Assembly: GCA_052139675.1 (NCBI GenBank)
Contig: JBKQWE010000033.1
Coordinates: 22,451 to 86,450, forward strand
Length of the DNA: 64,000 nt
DNA from: JBEKCB01 sp052139675
GTDB lineage: Bacteria > Planctomycetota > Brocadiia > CAIUPP01
Direction of reading: 5' to 3'
Position numbers and translations under genes: made by a program. The notes under the pieces are model-generated. The model searched no databases, was not told the origin of the DNA, and was given only the letters and a program-made list of their open reading frames with translations. Positions 48,791 through 56,048 of the stretch are shown piece after piece. Position 1 is the stretch's first letter. Each line of letters opens with the position of its first letter.

Positions 48791-51700
48791 TCATCCGCGC
48801 GACTCTAGAATCGCGATTTCTGCCTTAGTAAGACCATAGAGGTCATACACGAGCCGGTCAATCTCGCTGTCCGTCGAGGCAATCTGCCGTTGATTTACGG
48901 CCTTCTCCGCCTCCGATTTCGCCGCCGCAAGCCGCTTCTGCAACTGCATCATTTGGTTAACCATGGAGACAATCCGGCCGTGATGAGATTTATCTTTTGC
49001 CTTATTAAAGTCGATTTGTCGAATCGGAAGCTGTCCTATGAACTGTTTGTTGGCCGCGAAATATCCACCATGAAATGTCGTCGTAACGTGCTTCAGGTAG
49101 AAGTCTAGCAAGCGGGAGTTCAGCAGTCCGCAAAGGTATTCCAGACTACCCGTTTTCTCGTTGATCGTAATCCCGAACCCGCCGGTCGTTACGTTGACAA
49201 AGTAGAAGTTGTCATGCCTGTCAAGGTAAGCAGCAAGGTCGGTGACCATGTACGGAATCATTAGTTTCGCCTGTTCCCATACGGCAAGGTTTTTCGGGTA
49301 AAGCTGGTGCCACGCTGAGCGGAACTTGCCGTGCTCCCGGGCCGCCAGCAAATCTCGGTTACGGGTCAGATATTTCCAGGCCAGAGGGAAACGTTCTTGC
49401 ATCTCAAGTGCCGAGTAAAGACGCGCCGAACAGTTTTTGACCTCGTAGGGAAACAAGACCAAGGCCGTCGGTCTCGCACTGTAACGTCCGATGCTCCCGC
49501 TTCGGATGACACGCTTGAGGATAGCGGTTTCGATCGAGAAGGACTCGCCCAGTTCGGCGGAGGCTACTATCGTAGTGCCTTTCCTTCCGGCCTTGAAGTT
49601 CTTGAACAGAAAGACAGAGTCCGCACTGGTCTGAAGACCAACGAAAATTCCAGTCGCGATGTCGCATAGTTTGGCTGGCATCTTTGCCAAACGATCAAAC
49701 AGCGCTGCGCCTTTGCCGACGACGAAATTCCACTCCGCAGAAGTCATCTTTCTCGTGGGGATGAAGATTTCGTCTGTCGGTCCCTTCGACCTGCGAGGCT
49801 GGCGCGAATAGGAGGCAGCCGCTTCCCTGACAACCTCGGTCGAAGGAGCGGCGCGGGCTGCTTCCATCCTCCCATCGTCAGCGTCGCCTACCGTCAGCAA
49901 CTCACGCCACGCTGCTAGGTCATTCACTTTCACAAACCGGCACTCTTTCACGCCGGTCTTGTTTAGGAACACCAGACACGTATAGGTGGTCGCACCGTCG
50001 AACACCTGCTGGTCGCCGAAATGAACGACGTGTGACAACTGCTGCCCCTGCGCAATGATGGCTCGTAGGGCTACACCGTACTTCGCGTTGAAAAACTTAT
50101 GCGGCACAATGAAGCCCAGCCTGCCGGTGGCGCTGAGTCGCTTGATTCCAGCTTCAATGAAGACGACGTATATGTCATAGTTTCCACCTCGGGCCGACCC
50201 GTAGAGTTCCTTATAGATCTCGACTTCGAGCGGCGCCCATTCTTTCATTGTCTGGATTCGAACGTACGGGGGATTTCCGATAACGGCGTCAAAGCCGCCC
50301 TCATGAATGGCGTCCGGGAATTCCTTCTTCCAGTCAAACGCATTGACGCGCCTCATCTCGTCGGCATCGGGAATGAGTTTTCCGGCAAAGTATCCAGGGC
50401 CAATGAGCGAATTGCCGCATTTGATGTTGTCACTCAGGTTCGGAAGGGCGCGTTCGTGGAAAAGCTGCATCGTACGTCCGACCGTCTCTGCGCTCTCACC
50501 CTCCAGCACTTTGAGCAAGAGCGAGAGCTTTGTGACTTCGACCGCCTGCGCGTCTATGTCCACGCCAAATATATGCGTCGTAAGGATGCGCTTTTTCTCG
50601 GCGATGGTCAGCCGCAACTGCCCTGACTTTGCGTCGCGGAAGACGGCCTCCTTGTGTTTCTCTGGAGAGTCTTCAACGTACCATTTCATTGCGTGGTCGA
50701 GCAAAACTTGGTACGCCCCGAGAAGAAATGATCCTGAGCCGCAAGCCATATCAAGAACCCGGTACTGCTTTTGGCCTCGGCCCTTGCCCGCGAGTGCGCT
50801 GGGACTTTGCCCGTCTATCTGGCTACCGACGGTGTTCTTGACGATGTAGTCCACGATATAGGCCGGCGTGTAATACACGCCCCCAGCTTTGCGCACCTCT
50901 GGTTTTTCTTCCACCTTCGCCTGGTGTCCCGTGGTGAGGCGGATCTTCTTACCGAGGAAACGCTCATAGATGCTTCCCAGGATCTCGACGGGCATCAAGT
51001 TAAACTTATAGGGTGAGCCGTTCTCGCCATAGAGGTTGCCAAGGATTGGCCTGAGGACTTCATCGTCAACCTGCAAATGAGGGGTGAGCGTATCAGGCCT
51101 TTCGTCAATTGCCCTTTCCTCGTGAAAGTGGAAAAGGCCGGAGTTGTATTTGGCATCCGCAGGTTCACAAAGTTCCTTCATGAAGCGCCGATAAATTCTA
51201 TCGGCTTGCGATAGCCGCAGGAGTTCCCCATAGCGTTCCATGCCTCTGTCCTCCGCCATGCGGAGGAAGATGATCCTGTCAATGACGACTTGCACAGCGC
51301 GGTTGAGATCGTCTGCAGACAACCTCGGATTGCGCAGGGCAAGATTAAGGGCAAGATTCTTGCGCCACGTCTCGATTTCTTTCAGGAAGTCGTCATCAAC
51401 CTGCGAACTGCCCCGCATAGACTTGGGCGCAAACTTGCTGTCGAATGCACCTGACCGCACTGCCTCACGAGAGAAACTATCCCATATCTCCTTCCAATCA
51501 TCAGCATATCTCTCGTAACCATAGATCACCATACGTGCCATGGCTGGTTTATCTTTAACCTTGGGGCGGATGGTGCAGTTATATACAGCAACGTTCTCGA
51601 AATTAGTGAGGAGTGAGACCGGCAGTTTGCTACTGTAACCGTAGCTGCGGAGTTGCAGGGCCGGTGCAGGATCTTCGTTGATGTTCACGCTGCACTTCTT

Positions 51701-51994
51701 CGCCTCGGCGTAAAAGTGAGGCTTGTTGCTGCGCAAGCAAAAGGTATAGTCGGGTTTCTTGTTATGGCCTTCGGCGTCAAGGCTCTCTTCATAGAGTACC
51801 TCGCAGAATTGCGGCGCGGCGCGCTCCTCGTTCCACACATCCCAGCCGAGAGCTTGCAGGAAGCGGTCAATAAGATCCTTGCGGACCGTAGCCTCTTTCA
51901 TTTTCTGAGCGAAGAAGGCATCGCGGTTTGTCTTGTAGTAAGCGCAGACTACCGCTATCTGGTCCTTGCCCTCCTGAAATGACTTAGCGATCAT
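48791..51994 (-). CDS. Type IIG restriction-modification enzyme
   Basis: 1067 residues, endonuclease and adenine methyltransferase in one chain. The N-terminus has PDYTF and HFYAEAKK (Asp82, Glu97, Lys99), a PD-(D/E)xK nuclease site. A helical linker is followed by the methyltransferase: AGGVYYTPAYIVDYIVKNTV (motif X), DMACGSGSFLLGAYQ near 415 (motif I) and GNPPYVRIQ near 575 (motif IV). The last 350 residues are a TaqI-type specificity domain (DNFYFVNVTTGGFGITINEK, LNSRLLDFYLKHVTTTFHGG). Eco57I/BpuSI-like layout. The gene is visibly more A+T-rich than its neighbours, suggesting recent transfer. Confidence 0.92.
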   Translation of the reverse strand: MIAKSFQEGKDQIAVVCAYYKTNRDAFFAQKMKEATVRKDLIDRFLQALGWDVWNEERAAPQFCEVLYEESLDAEGHNKKPDYTFCLRSNKPHFYAEAKKCSVNINEDPAPALQLRSYGYSSKLPVSLLTNFENVAVYNCTIRPKVKDKPAMARMVIYGYERYADDWKEIWDSFSREAVRSGAFDSKFAPKSMRGSSQVDDDFLKEIETWRKNLALNLALRNPRLSADDLNRAVQVVIDRIIFLRMAEDRGMERYGELLRLSQADRIYRRFMKELCEPADAKYNSGLFHFHEERAIDERPDTLTPHLQVDDEVLRPILGNLYGENGSPYKFNLMPVEILGSIYERFLGKKIRLTTGHQAKVEEKPEVRKAGGVYYTPAYIVDYIVKNTVGSQIDGQSPSALAGKGRGQKQYRVLDMACGSGSFLLGAYQVLLDHAMKWYVEDSPEKHKEAVFRDAKSGQLRLTIAEKKRILTTHIFGVDIDAQAVEVTKLSLLLKVLEGESAETVGRTMQLFHERALPNLSDNIKCGNSLIGPGYFAGKLIPDADEMRRVNAFDWKKEFPDAIHEGGFDAVIGNPPYVRIQTMKEWAPLEVEIYKELYGSARGGNYDIYVVFIEAGIKRLSATGRLGFIVPHKFFNAKYGVALRAIIAQGQQLSHVVHFGDQQVFDGATTYTCLVFLNKTGVKECRFVKVNDLAAWRELLTVGDADDGRMEAARAAPSTEVVREAAASYSRQPRRSKGPTDEIFIPTRKMTSAEWNFVVGKGAALFDRLAKMPAKLCDIATGIFVGLQTSADSVFLFKNFKAGRKGTTIVASAELGESFSIETAILKRVIRSGSIGRYSARPTALVLFPYEVKNCSARLYSALEMQERFPLAWKYLTRNRDLLAAREHGKFRSAWHQLYPKNLAVWEQAKLMIPYMVTDLAAYLDRHDNFYFVNVTTGGFGITINEKTGSLEYLCGLLNSRLLDFYLKHVTTTFHGGYFAANKQFIGQLPIRQIDFNKAKDKSHHGRIVSMVNQMMQLQKRLAAAKSEAEKAVNQRQIASTDSEIDRLVYDLYGLTKAEIAILESRG

Positions 51995-52018
51995 TTTTCA
52001 ATGACCTCCCAATGTTCT

Positions 52019-53392
52019 TCATGATTGCTTCGTTTCGCCTTCCGGGAGTTCCAGCGCTCGCGGCGAGCCGTCCTGCGGCTCGAGCGGCGGGATTTCCTCG
52101 GAGGTTGTCCCGCTGAGCTCCTTGAGCTTCCTCGCGCTCGGGAGCAGGCGGCCGTTGATCGAGACGACGGCTTTGTTGTAGCTCTCCATCGCGCGGGCGA
52201 GCTGCGCGCCGACCTCGTCGAGGTACTCGAAGACCTTCGCGGCGCGCTCGTAGAGCCGCTGGCCTTCCTGGCTGATCTTGCGCGCGTTCTCCTCGATCTC
52301 CGCCTGCCGCCAGCCGTGCGCGACGGTGATGAGCAGCGGGATCAGCGTCGTCGGCGTCGCGAGCATCACGCCGCGCTGGATGCTGTCCTCGAAGAGCGCC
52401 GGGTCCGCCTGGATCGCGGCGCTGAAGAACGCGTCGCCGGGGATGAACAGCACGGTGAACTCCGGCGCGCGGTCGAACTGCCGCGCGTATTCCTTCGACG
52501 CGAGCCGTTCCATGTGATCGCGCACGTGCCGCGCGTGCTCCCTGAGTTTTTCCCGGCGCGCGTTCTCGTCGGCGGCGTCGTGCGCTTCCAGGTAGGCGCT
52601 CAGCGACACCTTCGAGTCCACCACGATGTCGCGCCCGGCGGGCAGGTGGACAATCATGTCGGGCCGGAGCCGGCCGTTCTCGCCGTCCACGGAGACCTGC
52701 TCGGAGAAATCGCGGCCCGGCGCCATGCCCGCCGCCTCGACGACGCGGCGGAGGTTCATCTCGCCCCAGAGCCCGACCGCCTGCGACGAGCGCAGCGCGC
52801 CAGCCAGGTTGCCCGCCTCGCGCTGGATCTTGTCCTGCCCGTCGCGGAGGAGCGAAGCCTGCTGGCCGAGTTCCGCGTTGGCCTTGTTCAGGACCAGGAG
52901 GCCCTCCTGGTAGCGCTGCAGCGATTCGGCGAGCGGCTGGAGGATTTTCTCGATGGACTCGCGGCGCTTCTCCAGGTTGCCGTCCTCCTGCGCGACGAGC
53001 GTCTCCAGGTGCGCGCGCGCGAGGCGGACGAACTCGGCGCTGTTGGCCTTGAGCGTCTCGCCGGCGAGCGCCTTGAACGTCTCCTCGAATTTTCCGCGCG
53101 CGTCGTTGAGCAGCGCGAGCTTCTCCTGGTTCTGCGCGCGGGCGGCTTCCATCTGCGCGGTCAGGCCGGCGAGGCGGGCCTCGACCGCGGACCGCGCCTC
53201 GGCCGCGGCGCGCAGCGACTCCTCGCGCTGGGCGAGCGCCGCCTGGAGGTCGGCGATGCGCGCGTCGCGCGCTTCGACCTGCGCGGCCAGCGTCGCCGAT
53301 TCGGCCGCGCCGCGGCGGGAACGATTCGTCGTCAAGGCGTACGCCACCGCCGCGCCCAGGACGAGGCCGGCGATCAGGCAGAGGATTTCCAT
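52019..53392 (-). CDS. rmuC: DNA recombination protein RmuC
   Basis: 457 residues. An N-terminal TM helix (EILCLIAGLVLGAAVAYAL), a long coiled coil to about 190, and then the RmuC nuclease-like domain (AVGLWGEMNLRRVVEAAGM, LRPDMIVHLPAGRDIVVDSK, PEFTVLFIPGDAFFSAAI, TLIPLLITVAHGWRQ). RmuC limits recombination at inverted repeats, a role that may matter in a genome full of long hairpins. The Asp-(x)-DSK pattern fits a PD-(D/E)xK-related core. It lies just upstream of the type IIG gene on the same strand with a 24-base gap. Confidence 0.92.
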   Translation of the reverse strand: MEILCLIAGLVLGAAVAYALTTNRSRRGAAESATLAAQVEARDARIADLQAALAQREESLRAAAEARSAVEARLAGLTAQMEAARAQNQEKLALLNDARGKFEETFKALAGETLKANSAEFVRLARAHLETLVAQEDGNLEKRRESIEKILQPLAESLQRYQEGLLVLNKANAELGQQASLLRDGQDKIQREAGNLAGALRSSQAVGLWGEMNLRRVVEAAGMAPGRDFSEQVSVDGENGRLRPDMIVHLPAGRDIVVDSKVSLSAYLEAHDAADENARREKLREHARHVRDHMERLASKEYARQFDRAPEFTVLFIPGDAFFSAAIQADPALFEDSIQRGVMLATPTTLIPLLITVAHGWRQAEIEENARKISQEGQRLYERAAKVFEYLDEVGAQLARAMESYNKAVVSINGRLLPSARKLKELSGTTSEEIPPLEPQDGSPRALELPEGETKQS

Positions 53393-53435
53393 CGCGCATC
53401 AACTCCAATCTGAGATCGCGTAGTGAGCGTCATAC

Positions 53436-53495
53436 TGTAAAATCGCCCGCCGAGAATGTAAAATGACCGGGATGTCTTACGCGGCGTATTTTACA
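53436..53495. promoter_or_regulatory. Three TGTAAAAT boxes in a divergent gap
   Basis: TGTAAAAT occurs at 53436-53443 and 53457-53464 (21 bases apart) and as ATTTTACA at 53488-53495. The gap separates rmuC and the lipoprotein gene, so the boxes may be operator half-sites. Confidence 0.4.
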
Positions 53496-53554
53496 TCTTT
53501 GGGCTGACAGTTGCATGGCCGACTTGCAACGGCGTTCCTCTCGATGAAGGCGAA

Positions 53555-54544
53555 ATGATGCGCGTCATGTGGTGGATTGCGCTTTTGCTGCCGTTCGCGG
53601 GAGGCTGCGCCGTGCCGCATTTCGGCGGGGCCTTCGAGACCAGCGTGGCGATCGGCGTCTGCTTCGACGACGGGTCGCGGGTTAAAATCCACGAGGCGGT
53701 ATCCCAACAGCTCAGCCGGCAGGATGTCGAGCTCGTCGGCTGCCTGGGCGCGACGGCCGCGGCCGGGCGCGCGCCGCAGTTGGAATGGCGGCGGCCGAGA
53801 GAGTTCGAGGGCGTCCGCGCGGCCGCGCCGCTGCCGCAGCGCCCGGCGGATGCGCGGTTCGGCTATTCGTTCGAGCGCGGGCCGCTGCACCTGACGGTGA
53901 TCGAGACGACCGAGCCGATGACGGCGAAATCCCCGGCCTACCTCTGGCTGATGGAGGATCTGTCGCTGGCGATGCAGCCGTGGAAGGTGGTGATCCTGTC
54001 GCGGCCGATCGTCTCGCCCAGCCCGATTCAAGTGGACGAGGCCCGGCTGGACCTGGCGGCGCTGCTCGCGCGCGAGGGCGTGGCGCTCGCCCTCTCGACC
54101 GGCGGCCCCGCGTATTTCCGGACCGCGCGGATCGGCGATTCGCGGGTGGAGTCGGTCCGCTTCGTGATCCTCGGCGGCGATGTCGCGGGCGCGCCGCTGA
54201 AGCCTGCGCCGGAATGGACGGTGCGCACGGTCACCGAGCCGTGCTTCTGCCTGCTGAACGTGAAGACGGGCCGCCTGCGATGGACGGTGCTCGACCTGCA
54301 AGGGCGGCTGCTCGACCTGCTCGACGTCCCCGCCGGCGAAGGCGCCGCCGGCCGCGCGCCTCCGCCCGCCGGTGCTTCCGGCAGCCCGGCGATCCCGGCC
54401 GCCGGCGCCTCCGGCAACCCGGCCGCCAACGCCTCCGTCAGCCCGGCGGCCCCGATCGGGAAGGTCTCCGTGAGCCCGGCGCAGAGCTTCACGTGGAGCG
54501 AGGTGCTCGCGAGCGAGCGGGCGCAGGCGATGCCGGATGAGTGA
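53555..54544 (+). CDS. Lipoprotein with degenerate metallophosphoesterase-like domain
   Basis: 329 residues. LLPFAGGC is a lipobox (Cys at about 18). The body resembles the second half of a calcineurin-like phosphoesterase: FGYSFERGPLHLTVIETTEP, AYLWLMEDLSLAMQPWKVVI, then VALALSTGGPAYFRT and VRFVILGGDVAGAPLKP. In active enzymes the strand ends are HxPP and GHxH; here SRPIV and STGGP replace them, and no GDxG or GNHD motif is present at the N-terminus. It is thus probably inactive, or a binding protein. The C-terminal 70 residues are an Ala/Pro/Gly repeat (SGSPAIPAAGASGNPAA). Confidence 0.6.
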   Translation: MMRVMWWIALLLPFAGGCAVPHFGGAFETSVAIGVCFDDGSRVKIHEAVSQQLSRQDVELVGCLGATAAAGRAPQLEWRRPREFEGVRAAAPLPQRPADARFGYSFERGPLHLTVIETTEPMTAKSPAYLWLMEDLSLAMQPWKVVILSRPIVSPSPIQVDEARLDLAALLAREGVALALSTGGPAYFRTARIGDSRVESVRFVILGGDVAGAPLKPAPEWTVRTVTEPCFCLLNVKTGRLRWTVLDLQGRLLDLLDVPAGEGAAGRAPPPAGASGSPAIPAAGASGNPAANASVSPAAPIGKVSVSPAQSFTWSEVLASERAQAMPDE

Positions 54545-54578
54545 CAAGCGGCGCGCGCTCCGCGAAGTTCAGCGCTCG

Positions 54579-54646
54579 CTTTTCAGTTTTCAGTCCTCTA
54601 TACTGGTTCCCCGTCGTTCTTGGTGTCTTGGTGACTTGGTGGTGAA
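54579..54646. repeat. CTTGGTGTC-type tandem repeat
   Basis: TTTTCAGTTTTCAGTCC (54580-54596) and a run of CTTGGTGTCTTGGTGACTTG units (54617-54646), with no matching inverted arm visible. It fills most of the gap before the dCMP deaminase gene. Confidence 0.6.
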
Positions 54647-54669
54647 TGTTCGTGTCGCGGAGGAAGCCG

Positions 54670-55215
54670 ATGCGGAAGGCGAAGGTCGCTGCGGAGTCGG
54701 AACGCCCGAGTTGGGACGAATATTTTTCCCGCATCGCGGTCGAGGTCTCCAAGCGCTCGACCTGCCTGCGGCGGCACGTCGGCGCGATCCTGGTGCTGGA
54801 CAAGCGCATCCTGGCGACCGGCTACAACGGGGCGCCGCGCGGGCTGCGGCATTGCCTGGAAGCCGGCTGCCTCCGCGAGAAGCACGGCGTTCCCTCCGGC
54901 GAGCGGCACGAGCTCTGCCGCGGGCTCCACGCGGAGATGAACGTGCTGATCCAGGCGGCCAGCCACGGCATCCGCGTCGAGGGCGCCACGCTTTACTCGA
55001 CCTCGTTCCCCTGCTCGCTCTGCGCCAAGATGATGATCAACGGCGGCATCCGCAGGGCCGTGGCGCAATCCGACTATGCCGACCCGCTGGCCAAGGAACT
55101 CCTGGCCGAGGCGAAGGTGAAAACGGAGATTTTCGACTACGATCGCCGCAAAACGAGGCCTTTTCCGATGCGCCGCCGGCCGCAGCAGCGCGCGACGCTG
55201 AGAGGCGCGCACTGA
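54670..55215 (+). CDS. dCMP deaminase (ComEB-like)
   Basis: 181 residues of the cytidine/deoxycytidylate deaminase family, making dUMP for dTMP synthesis. Zinc site: GLHAEMNVLIQAA (His and catalytic Glu) and SFPCSLCAKMM (two Cys). ILATGYNGAPRGLRHC matches deoxycytidylate deaminases, and the extra Cys before the site can form the second zinc site in ComEB-type proteins. ATG 54670 follows GGAGG by 6 bases. The C-terminal 25 residues are basic and variable. Next to ribonucleotide reductase genes, in keeping with dNTP supply. Confidence 0.9.
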   Translation: MRKAKVAAESERPSWDEYFSRIAVEVSKRSTCLRRHVGAILVLDKRILATGYNGAPRGLRHCLEAGCLREKHGVPSGERHELCRGLHAEMNVLIQAASHGIRVEGATLYSTSFPCSLCAKMMINGGIRRAVAQSDYADPLAKELLAEAKVKTEIFDYDRRKTRPFPMRRRPQQRATLRGAH

Positions 55216-55321
55216 CCGGAAGCCTGCGGCGAAAAAACGAGAATTCCGAAAAAATAATTTCCCCAAGTCGCTAGCCCAAGCCCAATAGCCACTTAGCGAT
55301 TCCTTAACGACCCGCATAAAT

Positions 55322-55351
55322 TTGACAATACCAGCTATGGTGCCTTATACT
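55322..55351 (+). promoter_or_regulatory. Promoter upstream of nrdR
   Basis: TTGACA (55322-55327), an 18-nt spacer and TATACT (55346-55351), near-consensus. The transcript would start near 55358 and have a leader of about 95 bases. Confidence 0.7.
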
Positions 55352-55452
55352 CGCCCCTCGCCTAGATGTAGTAGAAACCGCCCGAATGCAGTTGCGGCGC
55401 TTTTCGGCGGACAGGGACGCAAAGAAGCACGCCGGACAAGGGAATTCGCGCC
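55352..55452 (+). other. nrdR leader, possibly structured
   Basis: Contains GGGACGCAAAG followed by CACGCCGG about 55410-55435. GACGCAAAG is also the core of the c-di-GMP-I (GEMM) riboswitch, but the pairing partner GGGCAAACC is not obvious, so this is not called a riboswitch. Confidence 0.25.
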
Positions 55453-55911
55453 ATGCGCTGTCCTTACTGCCGTGAGAACCGCGATAAGGTCGTGGACTCA
55501 CGCGCGTCAGGGGATGCCGGTATGATCCGCAGGCGCCGCGAGTGCCTGGCCTGCGGCCGGCGCTTCACCACGTATGAGAAAATCGAGGTCCACCCGATCC
55601 GGGTGATGAAGAAGGACGGGCGTCGCGTCGAGTTCGACCGGAGCAAGATCATGAGCGGCCTCATCCGCGCGTGCGAGAAGCGGCCGATCTCGACGGAGAC
55701 GCTCGAAAAGGTGGTCTCGGAAATCGAACAGGAGGTGTACTCGCATTACGACAAGGAGGTCACGTCGCGGCAGGTCGGACAGTTGGTGATGAGGAAGTTG
55801 AGGGCGCTCGACCAGGTGGCTTACGTGCGGTTCGCGTCGGTGTATCGCGAGTTCAAGGACGTGAGCGAGTTCGTCGAGGAAGTGAAGCCGATGCTCGATC
55901 GGGATCGGTAA
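55453..55911 (+). CDS. nrdR: Transcriptional regulator NrdR
   Basis: 152 residues. A zinc ribbon with Cys3, Cys6, Cys31 and Cys34 (MRCPYCRENRDKVVDSR, RECLACGRRFTTYE) and an ATP-cone domain (VMKKDGRRVEFDRSKIMSGL to YVRFASVYREFKD). It senses ATP/dATP and represses ribonucleotide reductase genes. The size is the family norm. It immediately precedes the anaerobic reductase nrdD, which carries its own ATP-cone. Confidence 0.96.
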   Translation: MRCPYCRENRDKVVDSRASGDAGMIRRRRECLACGRRFTTYEKIEVHPIRVMKKDGRRVEFDRSKIMSGLIRACEKRPISTETLEKVVSEIEQEVYSHYDKEVTSRQVGQLVMRKLRALDQVAYVRFASVYREFKDVSEFVEEVKPMLDRDR

Positions 55912-55947
55912 GAGTGAGGAGTGCGGAATGCGGAGTGCGGAGTGCGG
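55912..55947. repeat. GCGGAGT tandem repeat
   Basis: Degenerate heptamers (GAGTGCGGAATGCGGAGTG and onward), one arm only, directly after the nrdR stop. The gap to nrdD (55912-56048) shows no strong promoter. Confidence 0.6.
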
Positions 55948-56048
55948 ATTTCTCAGTGACGGTGCCGTGCGGAAGGCGGGGCAATTTCAGTTGTCGAAAA
56001 ACGTCTTTATTACCTGCGGCGTTATATCATACATAGGGGAATATCATA

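Noticed and set aside
55352..55452. Firm call of a c-di-GMP riboswitch in the nrdR leader
   Set aside because: Only one of the conserved strands matches; the pairing partner is absent.
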